Shown one piece after another: positions 40,217-48,863 of a stretch of 64,000 nt of DNA. Source of the DNA: an uncultured Collinsella sp. (GTDB taxonomy: Bacteria > Actinomycetota > Coriobacteriia > Coriobacteriales > Coriobacteriaceae). The stretch is from contig CAKUFD010000002.1 of the NCBI GenBank assembly GCA_934647195.1, positions 186,001 to 250,000 of the forward strand, given 5' to 3'. Position 1 is the stretch's first letter; each line of letters starts with the position of its first letter. The translations under genes were made by a program, and so were the position numbers. The notes beneath the pieces are model-generated. The model was given only the letters and a program-made list of their open reading frames with translations, made no database searches and was not told where the DNA came from.

Positions 40217-40816
40217 TTGAAGTTCACGCAGATCCCGCAGGACACCTTCAAGAACATTCAGATGGGCGCAGGCGTCCTTCTGAAGAGCTTCAACCCGACC
40301 GAGGGCACGCTCGAGGCCGGCGGCATCATCGGAGCCACGAGCGGCGGCGTCAACTTCACCGCCGTCCCGACCTACAGCGATTTGGGCGAGGACATCGACA
40401 ACTGCCCGAAGAACATGAAGGAGCTGAAGCGCCTGGACTCCTGGGAGGTCAAGATGTCCGGCACCTTCGTCAGCGTCACCCCGGCAACGACCGGCATGCT
40501 GACCGGCCCGGCCGACGTCGAGGGCACCAAGGTCACCCCGCGCAACGACCTCAAGGACTCCGACTTCACCGACCTGTGGTGGGTCGGCGACTACAGCGAG
40601 GTCAACGAGGACGGCGCCAAGACCGGCAAGGCCGGCTTCATCGCCGTCCACATGACGAACTCCCTGAGCACCGGCGGCTACGCCATCCAGAGTTCCGACA
40701 AGGCCAAGGGCCAGTTCGCCTTCGAGTTCACCGGCCACTACTCCATGAGCGCGCAGGACACGGTGCCCTTCGAGGTCTACACCGTGGCCGGCACGGCAGA
40801 TGAGGCGGCGGCCTGA
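40217..40816 (+). CDS. Major tail (tube) protein
   Basis: This 199-aa protein starts at TTG 40217 after AGGAGGT. It shows the Gram-positive siphophage tube pattern: GVLLKSF, GIIGATSGGVNFTAVPTYSDLGEDIDNCPKNMKELKRLDSWEV (the ETK-like strand), and FAFEFTGHYSM near the end. High late-type codon bias. The next gene pair is the tail chaperone, which fixes the position. Confidence 0.88.
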   Translation: MKFTQIPQDTFKNIQMGAGVLLKSFNPTEGTLEAGGIIGATSGGVNFTAVPTYSDLGEDIDNCPKNMKELKRLDSWEVKMSGTFVSVTPATTGMLTGPADVEGTKVTPRNDLKDSDFTDLWWVGDYSEVNEDGAKTGKAGFIAVHMTNSLSTGGYAIQSSDKAKGQFAFEFTGHYSMSAQDTVPFEVYTVAGTADEAAA

Positions 40817-41190
40817 TGAGAATCAACGATTTGACGGCGGACGAGTTCGCCGCATCCATGGCGCTCATCGGCGAGGCCGTCGAGCACATCGCCAACGGCG
40901 AGCTGGGCAAGTCCCTGTTCGATGAGATGAAGGCGGGGGCCGGCAAGGCATCAAGCGAGGAGGACGCGGCCGAGTGGGGCATGGGCATCATCGCCAAGTA
41001 CCTGCCCAAGGTGCTCGAGATCTCGGTCGAGGACGCCTACCGAGTGCTGGCCGCAGTCGACGGCATGGGCCTCGACGAGTACAAGAAGGCCTTCACACCG
41101 GCGAAGTTCGCAGCGGACGTGCGCGCGCTCATCAAGGCGTGCGGGGAGGACGGCGACCTCCGCGCGCTGTTCGGCTCTTTTTTCGTCTAG
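40816..41190 (+). CDS. Tail assembly chaperone, short form (gpG-like)
   Basis: This 124-aa helical protein (INDLTADEFAASMALIGEAVEHI) wraps the tape measure during tail assembly in the manner of lambda gpG. A heptamer T-TTT-TTC (41178-41184) in the zero frame, six bases before the stop, allows a -1 shift into the downstream frame, giving the gpGT-like long form. Confidence 0.85.
   Translation: MRINDLTADEFAASMALIGEAVEHIANGELGKSLFDEMKAGAGKASSEEDAAEWGMGIIAKYLPKVLEISVEDAYRVLAAVDGMGLDEYKKAFTPAKFAADVRALIKACGEDGDLRALFGSFFV
41178..41184 (+). promoter_or_regulatory. Programmed -1 ribosomal frameshift site T-TTT-TTC
   Basis: A canonical X-XXY-YYZ heptamer in the zero frame near the end of the chaperone gene, with a continuous -1 frame beyond. 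Confidence 0.8.
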
Positions 41191-41477
41191 CCCTGGACGG
41201 CGAGGGGCGGCAATGGCTCTACATGGGTGCGTACGCGGGTCCACCGCGCATGCACCCTTTCTTTTGCTACCTCGACGCCCGCGACAGGGCGCACGCGCGC
41301 GACGAGGCCTTCCGGGTCTACGTCGCGGAATCGCTCAGGCTGGCCCCGCAGAACAGGGCGCTGGCCAAGTCGTACGCGGAAGTCATAGCCTCGCTGGGCG
41401 AGAGGCCCGACACGAGGACCGGCGACGAGATTGCGGCGGACGTCATCACTAGGCTCGGATTGGAGGTAACCGGATGA
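41178..41477 (+). CDS. Tail assembly chaperone frameshift extension (gpT-like part of gpGT)
   Basis: The -1 frame is read after slippage at 41178-41184 and adds about 98 residues (FRLALDGEGRQWLYMGAYAG..., ending GLEVTG). There is no good start of its own, the frame is open across the slip site, and its stop overlaps the tape-measure ATG, all as in lambda-type G/GT pairs. Confidence 0.8.
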   Translation, partial: FFRLALDGEGRQWLYMGAYAGPPRMHPFFCYLDARDRAHARDEAFRVYVAESLRLAPQNRALAKSYAEVIASLGERPDTRTGDEIAADVITRLGLEVTG

Positions 41478-43723
41478 ACCTCTTGGATTTGATGATCAAG
41501 ATCGGCGTGGACGACCAGGCGTCGTCCCGCATCGGTGCCATCGGCAGCGGCATCGCGGGCGCCGTCGGCGGCGCGGCGAAGGTCGCGGCGGCGGGCGTCG
41601 CCGCGACAGCCACGGGCCTGGCCGCCATCACCAAGGCGTCGCTCGACGGCTACTCGGCGTACGAGCAGGCCGTGGGCGGCGTGCAGAAGCTCTACGGCAA
41701 CATGGGGCTGAGCCTCGAGGAGTACGCGGCGAGTGTGGGGCAGACCACGGACCAGGCGCGCGCCAAGTGGCAGGCGCTGGGCAACGCGCAGACCACGATG
41801 CTCAAGCAGGCGCAGGGGGCCTTCGCCACGTGCGGAATGAGCGCGAACCGGTACATGGAACAGGCCACGAGCTTCTCGGCGGCGCTCATCAACTCGCTGG
41901 GCGGCGACACCGAGAAGGCGGCCGCGCAGACCCAGAAGGCCATGGTCGCAATGGCCGACAACGTCAACACCTTCGGCACGTCCATGCAGGACGTGCAGAA
42001 CGCCTTCCAGGGTTTTGCCAAGCAGAATTACACCATGTTGGACAACTTGAAGTTGGGCTACGGCGGCACGCAGTCGGAGATGCAGCGCCTCATCGACGAC
42101 GCGAACGAGTACGCCAAGAGCATCGGCAAGGCCGGCGACCTGAGCATCGACAGCTTCAGCGACATCGTCGACGCGATCGACCTGATTCAGCAGAAGCAGC
42201 AGATAGCCGGCACGACGTCGCGCGAGGCGGCGACCACCATCGAGGGAAGCGTCACGATGATGAAGGCGGCCTGGGAGAACTGGGTCACGTCGCTCGGCGC
42301 GGAGGACTGGGACGTCAGCGAGACCACGGTGGCACTCGTCGAGTCCATCGAGGCGGCGGCGTCCAACATCGTGCCGCGCGTCTCCGAGATCGTGACGACG
42401 GCAATCGAGGAGCTGCCGAAGCTCATCGGCACGCTCGCGCCGGAGCTGGCGGCGTTCCTCAAGGAGCTGTTCTCCACGGCGCTGGACACGCTGTGGAAGT
42501 CGCTGCCGGGGGACATCCAGGTAATGCTCGCGTCGGCGTTCCTGGCGCTCGACGAGAGCGGCCTGTCGGCTACGGTGAAGGGCATGCTCGAACGCGTGTT
42601 CGGAGGGGCCAAGCCTGACTTCTCGAGCGTGACCAAGGGCCTGACGGAGGCCTTCCAGTCCGACGCTTTCGTGTCGACGCTGGGGGCGCTTTCCACGGCG
42701 CTGCAGGTCGTGCAGAGCTTCTTCGACGGAATCGCGGAGACGGCGCAGAGCAACCTCGTCCCGGCCCTCTCGCCCCTCGTCGACGCATGGCAGCAGCTGA
42801 TGGACGCCATCCAGCAGGCGCAGCCCTGGCTCGACGTCGTGGCGGCCGGCCTCGGCGAGACGTTCGTCATCGCCGTGACGGGAGCGGTCGAGATACTGAC
42901 GACTTTCGTCGCGGGCATCGCCGAGATCATCCAGGGATTCACGGACTTCGTCAACTGGCTCGCGCAGGCGGCGCAGGGCGCGGCGGACTTCGTATCCGGC
43001 GTCGGCGAGACGCTGGCGGCGCTGCCGGGTCAGGTGGCCGCATGGCTGAACGGCGTGATCCAGTCGGTCGTGGGCTGGGCGACCAGCATGGCCACCCAGG
43101 CCGTAAGCGCCGGAACGTCCTTCGTCTCCGGTATCGCGGGCTTCCTGTCGGCGCTGCCGGGCAACGTGTCCTCTTGGCTGTCGGGCGTCATCTCTATCGT
43201 CGTCGGCTGGGTCGCCCAGTTCGGCAGCAACGCCGTGAGCGCGGCGTCGCAGTTCGGCAGCAAGCTGCGCTCGGGCCTCGCGGCCATCCCCGGCACGCTC
43301 GGAAACATCGGCTCGAACATCATCCAGGGCATCGTGAACGGCATCACGGGCGCGGCCGGCAGGGTCAAGGACGCTATCGCCGGGGCCATCGGCAACGCCA
43401 TCGACTTCGCCAAGGGCATCCTGGGCATCGCGTCGCCGTCGAAGCTCTTCAAGAAATTCGGTTACTACACCATGGAGGGCATGCGCCTCGGCATCGAGCA
43501 GAACGCCGGGCTGCCGCTGGGCGCCGCCGAGAAGGCCATGGCCGCCGTGGCGGAGGCCGGCAGCATCCAGATGGACGCGCCCGACGTGCGCAGCGCGGCG
43601 GCGACGGCGTCGGTCGTGGCGTGGCTCGACGCGAACCTGGGCGACGTGATCGCGAGCCGCACGCCGTACACCGGCATGAGGGACTTCGACCGGCTCGCGA
43701 GGAAGGCGGTGGCATATGCGTAG
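41474..43723 (+). CDS. Tail tape measure protein
   Basis: This 749-aa protein sets tail length. It has an Ala/Gly-rich start (GAVGGAAKVAAAGVAATATG), a repeated amphipathic helical centre, several Trp-containing hydrophobic blocks (FVNWLAQAAQGAADFVSG, QSVVGWATSMATQAVSAG) and the terminal KGILGIASPSKLFKKFGYYTMEGM, a motif common to siphophage tape measures. At 749 residues it predicts a fairly short tail (about 1.5 Angstrom per residue gives roughly 110 nm). Confidence 0.93.
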   Translation: MNLLDLMIKIGVDDQASSRIGAIGSGIAGAVGGAAKVAAAGVAATATGLAAITKASLDGYSAYEQAVGGVQKLYGNMGLSLEEYAASVGQTTDQARAKWQALGNAQTTMLKQAQGAFATCGMSANRYMEQATSFSAALINSLGGDTEKAAAQTQKAMVAMADNVNTFGTSMQDVQNAFQGFAKQNYTMLDNLKLGYGGTQSEMQRLIDDANEYAKSIGKAGDLSIDSFSDIVDAIDLIQQKQQIAGTTSREAATTIEGSVTMMKAAWENWVTSLGAEDWDVSETTVALVESIEAAASNIVPRVSEIVTTAIEELPKLIGTLAPELAAFLKELFSTALDTLWKSLPGDIQVMLASAFLALDESGLSATVKGMLERVFGGAKPDFSSVTKGLTEAFQSDAFVSTLGALSTALQVVQSFFDGIAETAQSNLVPALSPLVDAWQQLMDAIQQAQPWLDVVAAGLGETFVIAVTGAVEILTTFVAGIAEIIQGFTDFVNWLAQAAQGAADFVSGVGETLAALPGQVAAWLNGVIQSVVGWATSMATQAVSAGTSFVSGIAGFLSALPGNVSSWLSGVISIVVGWVAQFGSNAVSAASQFGSKLRSGLAAIPGTLGNIGSNIIQGIVNGITGAAGRVKDAIAGAIGNAIDFAKGILGIASPSKLFKKFGYYTMEGMRLGIEQNAGLPLGAAEKAMAAVAEAGSIQMDAPDVRSAAATASVVAWLDANLGDVIASRTPYTGMRDFDRLARKAVAYA

Positions 43724-44549
43724 CCTGGGCTACACGAGCGCGGTCACGCGCGAGCGCCACGACATGCAGTGCGCGCGCATCGTCGGCGGCGAGCCGGGGG
43801 CGGTGCGCGCCGACAGCTGGGACTATAAAGCGGGCTACCGCGACCTGTCATACGCGGCGCGCAAGGCGCGCAGGGAGACCGTCACTGTCGCGATGCTCGA
43901 CCTCGCGGCGGCGGACGCCCTGCGCCTGGCGGCCGACGCGGACCTCGCGTCCATGACGCCGGGCACGCTCGACTTCGACGGCTGGGGCCAGCGCTGCTAC
44001 ATCGCGGGCGTCGAGGTCAAGGCCGTGACCGGCGGCGCGGCCGTCGTGAAGCTGGAGGCCGTGCTGCTTGACGGCGTCTGGCGCAAGAAGGATGTCTACG
44101 AGTTCCGCCCGGGCGCGGGCTCAGGCACCGTGGGCGTGGGCCACGGCTACGCCTACGGATACGCCTACGGCTACCCATATAGCGAGGAGACGAGCCGCGA
44201 GATCGAGGTCGGCAGCATCGTCGCTTCGCCCTTCCGCATCATCGTCTACGGGCCGGCCGTGCGCCCGTCCGTGACGGTGGGCGGCAACAGGTACCAGGTC
44301 TCGACCGACGTGCCGGATGGCGGCTACCTGCTCATCGACTCCATCGAGGGCACCGTGACCAAGGTCGCCAAGAACGGCTACAAGATCAACGCCCTGCCGA
44401 ACGCCGTGCTCGGCGGCGGCGCAGGCAGCGGCTCGTACATCTTCGAGGACATCCCGGCGGGCACGTCAACCGTGAGCTACGACGGCAGCTTCGGCTGGGA
44501 CCTCGAGGTCTACCGAGAGGACGGTGCTGTGCCTTGGACCTCTTCGTGA
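43716..44549 (+). CDS. Distal tail protein (Dit-like)
   Basis: This 277-aa protein follows the tape measure. The N-terminal beta-rich part (TVAMLDLAAADALRLAADADLASM...VKLEAVLLDGVWRK) and a C-terminal galectin-like sandwich (FRIIVYGPAVRPSV...YLLIDSIEGTVTKV) match Dit. A short GYAYGYAYGYPY repeat (about residues 143-156) links the two. It forms the hub under the tail tube. Confidence 0.8.
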   Translation: MRSLGYTSAVTRERHDMQCARIVGGEPGAVRADSWDYKAGYRDLSYAARKARRETVTVAMLDLAAADALRLAADADLASMTPGTLDFDGWGQRCYIAGVEVKAVTGGAAVVKLEAVLLDGVWRKKDVYEFRPGAGSGTVGVGHGYAYGYAYGYPYSEETSREIEVGSIVASPFRIIVYGPAVRPSVTVGGNRYQVSTDVPDGGYLLIDSIEGTVTKVAKNGYKINALPNAVLGGGAGSGSYIFEDIPAGTSTVSYDGSFGWDLEVYREDGAVPWTSS

Positions 44550-45514
44550 CGGACCCGCAGGGGCGCACGGTCTCCCGCCTGCGCTCCTTCGAGCTGGACA
44601 TGGCCTTCGGCGCGGACGAGAACGATTTCGAGCTGTCGACGCCGGGGGCCTCAGGCATCGAGCCGGGGAGCCGCGTCTTCGTGCCCGGCACGGAGTACGG
44701 CGGCGTCGTGTCGGTCCTGTGCCCGGCGCGCACGCGCTACGGCGACACCATCGCGTACAAGGGCCGCACCTGGCACGGCATCCTGGAGGACCACGTCATC
44801 TGCCCGCCGTCGGGCAAGTCGCACCTCGCCGTGAGCGGCGACGCGAACGCGGTGCTGCGCCAGCTCGTGCAGGCGATGGGCCTCGGCGATATCTTCGGGA
44901 CCGGCAGCTACGCCGGCATAAACGTCTCCGGGTCCCTCCGTTACCGCGCGGGCTACACCGGCATCGTCGAGATGCTGGCCGCGTCCGGGGCGCGCCTCAA
45001 GGCAGCGTGGGACACGGCGGCCATGAGGTGCGTGCTGTCGGCGGTGCCCGTGCGCGACTGGGGCGACATGCCGGGCGTCTCCGGCTCGACCATGTACAGC
45101 GCGGAGCTGGACTACCGCAAGTACAACCATCTGATCGCGCTCGGCAAGGGCGAGGGCGCGTCACGCACCGTCTACCATCTCTACAGCGACGCGGCGGGGA
45201 CCATATCCGAACGTCAGACCATGACGGGCCTCGACGAGAGGACGTACACCTACGACTACAGCAACGCCGAGCTCGCGGACCTCAAGGTCAAGGCGCGAGA
45301 GAAGCTGGCGAAGCTGCGCCAGACCGACAGCATCGACGTCGACCTCGACTCGGGCGCTGGCGTGGCCGTGGGGGACACCGTCACGGCGTACTCGCCAGCC
45401 GTCGGCGTCTCGACACGGGGCACGGTGACGAAGCTGACCGTCAAGGTGGCCGACGGCCACGCGACCGTCACGCCGGACTTCACGGCGTGGAAGGACGAGA
45501 AGGAATTCGAGTAA
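44534..45514 (+). CDS. Tail protein, ReqiPepy6 gp37-like/Tal-like
   Basis: This 326-aa protein starts at TTG 44534, inside the end of the Dit-like gene. The pattern RSFELDMAFGADENDFEL, KGRTWHGILED, VLRQLVQAMG and, later, AREKLAKLRQTDSIDVDLDSG...TAYSPAVGVSTRGTVTKL fits baseplate-hub proteins that follow Dit in Actinobacteria and Firmicutes phages. Confidence 0.78.
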   Translation: MDLFVTDPQGRTVSRLRSFELDMAFGADENDFELSTPGASGIEPGSRVFVPGTEYGGVVSVLCPARTRYGDTIAYKGRTWHGILEDHVICPPSGKSHLAVSGDANAVLRQLVQAMGLGDIFGTGSYAGINVSGSLRYRAGYTGIVEMLAASGARLKAAWDTAAMRCVLSAVPVRDWGDMPGVSGSTMYSAELDYRKYNHLIALGKGEGASRTVYHLYSDAAGTISERQTMTGLDERTYTYDYSNAELADLKVKAREKLAKLRQTDSIDVDLDSGAGVAVGDTVTAYSPAVGVSTRGTVTKLTVKVADGHATVTPDFTAWKDEKEFE

Positions 45515-45523
45515 GGAGAGATC

Positions 45524-45784
45524 ATGCCGGTAACCGAGAACATGAGCTGCTGGGAGTGCGACTGCTGCGGCGGCCAGAGGCAGAACGACCAGAAACGTTA
45601 CATGGCCATGGGCGCCGAGAGCGCCATCGGCTGGGAGCGCATCCGCTACGTCTTCGACGACGGGACCGAGCGAAACGTCGTGCTCGGCCCCGACTGCGCG
45701 CGCGAGTACCACGAGCAGCGCAGGATGGCCGACAGCATGGTCAGCGCATTCTTCAACAGCTACAAGGACGACAAGAAGGAGTAG
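45524..45784 (+). CDS. Small Cys-rich phage protein in the tail region, 86 aa
   Basis: MSCWECDCCGGQ at residues 7-18 and a later GPDCAREYH suggest a metal site; residues 40-60 (ERIRYVFDDGTERNVVLG) form beta strands. Location between hub and fibre genes suggests a tail-tip or assembly role; function unknown. Confidence 0.55.
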   Translation: MPVTENMSCWECDCCGGQRQNDQKRYMAMGAESAIGWERIRYVFDDGTERNVVLGPDCAREYHEQRRMADSMVSAFFNSYKDDKKE

Positions 45785-45787
45785 CCC

Positions 45788-46615
45788 ATGGGCGTGAAGC
45801 TGATGACCGGCGCGACCGGGGAGCAGAACATTCAAGCCGCCGACGACCGCGAGTGCCTGGCGGGCATCACCGGCCTCGACAGCTACGTCTTCCCGACGGG
45901 GAGCCAGCTCAAGGCGACGCTCGTCGACGCCAACACCGTCACGATCGGCACCGGCGCGGGCAGCCTCCAGGGGTCCCGTTTCCGCTGCTCGACCACGACG
46001 ACCGTCAACATCCAGAGCGGCACGCAAGGACAGTTCAGGCGCGACATCATCGGCCTGCACTTCTCGCGCGAGGCAAGTGGCCGCGAGGGCCTTGAGTTCC
46101 AGGTGCTCACCGGCGATCCGGCGGCGAGCGAGGGCGCGGCGGCCGACCCGGCGTACACGGCGGGCGACCTGCTCAAGGGAGACGCCGAGGCGTTCATGCC
46201 GCTGTACCGCGTCAAGCTGAGCGGCATCAATGCGAGCGACCCGGAGCCGCTGTTCTCGGTCCTGACCCCGCTGGCCACCCTCGGGGATTCCGTATCCCCG
46301 AGGGGAATCATCGACGTGAAAAAAACCGACATTGCCTACGGTAACGTGTGGGCAGAGGCGTACGGCAATGTCGTGGTGGTCCACGTGGCCGCCGTTGGCC
46401 CGAGCAGCAATCACGGCGCATGGACCTCCTGGAAGTTTGGCCAGCTCCCCGTTGGCTACAGGCCGCAGAAATCCGTGACGGCGGTTGTGTACAGCAGACC
46501 TGGCACGGCGCTCATCCAGGCCAACGGCGATGGCAGTCTCTACTTCACTACCCGCGATAACGCCATGCAAACTGGTCAGAACCTCGACGGTACGCTCACA
46601 TTCGTGCGCGCATAG
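45788..46615 (+). CDS. Tail fibre/receptor-binding protein
   Basis: This 275-aa protein has an N-terminal region (ITGLDSYVFPTGSQLKATLVDANTVTIGTGAGSLQG) resembling baseplate/tail-fibre attachment domains. The C-terminal third (from about residue 175, base 46310) is a separate beta-rich module with lower GC, YGNVVVVHVAAVGPSSNHGAW, likely the receptor-binding head. The change of base composition inside the gene suggests the tip domain was exchanged. Confidence 0.72.
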   Translation: MGVKLMTGATGEQNIQAADDRECLAGITGLDSYVFPTGSQLKATLVDANTVTIGTGAGSLQGSRFRCSTTTTVNIQSGTQGQFRRDIIGLHFSREASGREGLEFQVLTGDPAASEGAAADPAYTAGDLLKGDAEAFMPLYRVKLSGINASDPEPLFSVLTPLATLGDSVSPRGIIDVKKTDIAYGNVWAEAYGNVVVVHVAAVGPSSNHGAWTSWKFGQLPVGYRPQKSVTAVVYSRPGTALIQANGDGSLYFTTRDNAMQTGQNLDGTLTFVRA

Positions 46616-46694
46616 CATTCCGTATCCCAGCTAGAAAGCGGCTACGTGATTTGTCTGGGATTTATCGGTTGAAGACCCGATGAAAGGAGAACAG

Positions 46695-47132
46695 ATGTTT
46701 CAACCACAACAGCCGTATCCGGGCTGGGGTGCGCCGCCCATGTGGCAGCAGCCCCAGTACCGCCCGCCAGACGACGGCGGCATACAGAACGTCCGCACGG
46801 TGGCGAACGAGGCGGAGGCGCGCCAGTGCGTGTGTCCGCTCGGGTCGCGCGTCCTGCTCATGGACGCGGGCGAGCCGCGCTTCTACCTGAAGGAGACCGA
46901 TTTCAACAACGTCTCGACAGTAAGGGCGTACGAGTTCCATGAGGTCACGGATACGCCCCAGCAGAGTGACTACATCACGCGAGCCGAGTTTGAGGAATGG
47001 AAGGCGAACCATGAATCCACTTTTCAATCAGAGACAGACCGGGCAGCAACCGGATATGCGGAAGCTGCTCCAGATGATGGGCCAGTACACACCCGAGCAG
47101 GCGAGGGCCGAGGTGGAGCGCATCGCCGCTGA
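46695..47132 (+). CDS. Phage protein of unknown function, 145 aa
   Basis: A Pro/Gln-rich start (QPQQPYPGWGAPPMWQQPQ) precedes ARQCVCPLGSRVLLMDAGEPRFYLKETDFN, a small beta unit seen in many siphophage genes at this location. ATG 46695 has AAAGGAG upstream; ATG 46680 is the alternative. The last 40 residues lie in the overlap with the next gene and have unusual composition, so the true end may be shorter in relatives. Confidence 0.6.
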   Translation: MFQPQQPYPGWGAPPMWQQPQYRPPDDGGIQNVRTVANEAEARQCVCPLGSRVLLMDAGEPRFYLKETDFNNVSTVRAYEFHEVTDTPQQSDYITRAEFEEWKANHESTFQSETDRAATGYAEAAPDDGPVHTRAGEGRGGAHRR

Positions 47133-47211
47133 GCGCGGCTACACGCCCGACCAGATGAATCGGGCCATAGAGCAGGCGCAGGGCATCGCCCGTATGCTCG
47201 GTATCTCATAG
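47011..47211 (+). CDS. Small helical phage protein, 66 aa
   Basis: MNPLFNQRQTGQQPDMRKLLQMMGQYTPEQARAEVE... two helices separated by a Gly-Tyr turn, ending AQGIARMLGIS. It starts within the previous gene in another frame; GAATGGAAGGCGAACC provides a weak ribosome site. Genes like this follow the preceding one in many phages. Unknown role. Confidence 0.6.
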   Translation: MNPLFNQRQTGQQPDMRKLLQMMGQYTPEQARAEVERIAAERGYTPDQMNRAIEQAQGIARMLGIS

Positions 47212-47326
47212 CGGGCAGGCACAGAAGGGAGGTGGTCCCGATGGGCACCTAGACGGGGCGTCGAAGGACAGCCCGAAGTGCAAGCGACGAATCAAGTGAA
47301 GGCATCCACGACGAAAGGATAGAAAG

Positions 47327-47926
47327 ATGTCTGAGGAAATGGGCGTCAGCATGGGCGACGCGCTGCAGATGGCGACACGCGCGAACGACGGGAACTGCTT
47401 CGGCGGAAACGGGGCATGGTGGATCATCGTGCTCTTCCTGTTCATGTTCGGCAACGGCGGCTTCTGGGGCAATCGCGGCAACGGGCAACCGGTGACCGAC
47501 TCCAGCCTCTGCGACGCCATGAACTTCAACAACCTCGAGAACGCCGTCGGTCGCCTGAGCGACAGCGAGAACCTGCACATGATGCAGCTCTCGCAGGGCC
47601 TGTCGTCCGTGGGCTACGAGAACCTGCGCAACTTCGCCCAGACCCAGGCCAACGTCAAGGACGGCGACTACGCGCTCAGCCGCCAGATGGCGGACTGCTG
47701 CTGCACCACGCAGCGAGCCATCGACTCGGTGAACGCGAACGTCAACGAGAAGTTCGCCGCCATCGAAAAGGGCCAGCTCCAGCAGACCATCTCTGCCCAG
47801 CAGAACCAGCTCAACCAGCTCTACATGCAGCAGCAGCTCTGCGGAGTGGTGCGCTACCCCAACGCCACCACGTACAGCGCGGGCTCAAACCCGTATTTCA
47901 ATGCTGGCTGCTGCGGCGGCTTCTAG
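47327..47926 (+). CDS. Phage structural protein of unknown function, 199 aa, with membrane segment
   Basis: Residues 28-45 (GAWWIIVLFLFMFGNGGF) are hydrophobic; residues 80-170 are Gln/Asn/Ala-rich helix (NFAQTQANVKDGDYALSRQMADCC, QQTISAQQNQLNQLYMQQQL); a Gly/Asn/Cys-rich end. This architecture is common in phages of gut anaerobes just before holin genes. The function is not known to me. Confidence 0.65.
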   Translation: MSEEMGVSMGDALQMATRANDGNCFGGNGAWWIIVLFLFMFGNGGFWGNRGNGQPVTDSSLCDAMNFNNLENAVGRLSDSENLHMMQLSQGLSSVGYENLRNFAQTQANVKDGDYALSRQMADCCCTTQRAIDSVNANVNEKFAAIEKGQLQQTISAQQNQLNQLYMQQQLCGVVRYPNATTYSAGSNPYFNAGCCGGF

Positions 47927-47938
47927 AGGGTGATGGCG

Positions 47939-48325
47939 ATGTCATCCATCCTTTCCACCTACACAACGGGCGGCGCGACCGTCACGGCGGGGGCCACGCT
48001 CCCGCTCGGCTCCGCCACCCACCGGTGCGGCTGCATGGCGCTCGACGGCAGCGCCGTCCGCGTGCCGTGCCCCGGCTACATCCGCGTCGACGCCAGCGTG
48101 TGCTTCGCGCCGACCGCAGCCGGTGCCGTCACCGTGAACCTGGTCGACGGCACCGTGGTCGTGGCCTCCGCCACCGCCACCTCGACGGTCGCGGACCAGA
48201 TGATCGCTATACCGCTTACCGCGACCCTCAAGGGGTCCCGTTGTTCCGACGCCAAGGTGCTCTCCATCACGGTGAGCGCCGCCGGGACGACCGGCCCCAC
48301 GAGCCTTCGCGTAGCGGGCGAATAG
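47939..48325 (+). CDS. Beta-rich virion protein candidate, 128 aa
   Basis: Alternating strands (YIRVDASVCFAPTAAGAVTV, TVVVASATATSTVADQMIAIPLTATL) and a pair of Cys suggest a small jelly-roll, as in capsid-decoration or host-binding proteins found near this place in related phages. ATG 47939 is eight bases after AGAGGG; 47933 is an alternative. Followed at once by a strong terminator. Confidence 0.6.
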   Translation: MSSILSTYTTGGATVTAGATLPLGSATHRCGCMALDGSAVRVPCPGYIRVDASVCFAPTAAGAVTVNLVDGTVVVASATATSTVADQMIAIPLTATLKGSRCSDAKVLSITVSAAGTTGPTSLRVAGE

Positions 48326-48332
48326 CCGGCAC

Positions 48333-48362
48333 GGGGCGGGGCTTTCGAGCCCCGCCCCTTTT
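48333..48362 (+). terminator. Strong intrinsic terminator with TTCG loop before the lysis genes
   Basis: An 11-bp stem (48333-48343 with 48348-48358), a TTCG tetraloop and a TTTT run. Confidence 0.9.
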
Positions 48363-48390
48363 CCATGAACTAACCGAAAGGAACAAAAGT

Positions 48391-48774
48391 ATGGATTCAA
48401 TTGTCCAACTCGCGGAGCCGGAGGTCTGGTCCATCGGGACGGCGCTCGTCCTCATGGTCCTGGACATCATCGTGGGCTTCGCCCAGTCGCTCATCACAGG
48501 CAGCTTCTCAAGCAGCGTCATGCGCGTCGGCCTGGGCCACAAGTTCGTGACCGCCGCGATCATCGCGATGAGCGTCATCTTGGAGACGGCGGGCAGCCAC
48601 GTCGCCGGTCTCCCATTCAGCGGCGCGACGACGGTGCTGGTCTGCGCCTACGTCGTGGTCATGGAGGTGGGCAGCATCCTCGAGAACGCCGCCAAGGCGT
48701 ACCCGGAACTGCGCGACACCCCGCTCTTCAAGCTCTTCGAGGACCAGGAGCATGGGAAGGAGGCCCAGCGATGA
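48391..48774 (+). CDS. Holin (phage_holin_4-type)
   Basis: This 127-aa protein has three hydrophobic segments (VWSIGTALVLMVLDIIVGFAQ, FVTAAIIAMSVILETAG, TTVLVCAYVVVMEVGSILENA) and a polar, acidic C terminus, the layout of holin family 4 (toxin secretion/phage lysis). It makes holes for the endolysin, whose gene is two ORFs downstream. Confidence 0.85.
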   Translation: MDSIVQLAEPEVWSIGTALVLMVLDIIVGFAQSLITGSFSSSVMRVGLGHKFVTAAIIAMSVILETAGSHVAGLPFSGATTVLVCAYVVVMEVGSILENAAKAYPELRDTPLFKLFEDQEHGKEAQR

Positions 48775-48863
48775 GCGACGAGGACATCAAGTCCAAGGAC
48801 GGCGGCGACGGAGACGGCCCGGCCGACATCTGCGAGCCCATCGAGGTGACCGCCCGTGGGTAG
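48771..48863 (+). CDS. Short acidic peptide between holin and endolysin, 30 aa
   Basis: MSDEDIKSKDGGDGDG...ARG; the ATG overlaps the holin stop and its own stop follows the endolysin GTG. It may just couple translation; no function known. Confidence 0.4.
   Translation: MSDEDIKSKDGGDGDGPADICEPIEVTARG

Noticed and set aside
47230-47253. Three-codon mini-frame with a very good ribosome site (GGGAGGTGGTCCC then ATG)
   Set aside because: ATG-GGC-ACC-TAG encodes only three residues; most likely chance or a decayed start in the gap 47212-47326.
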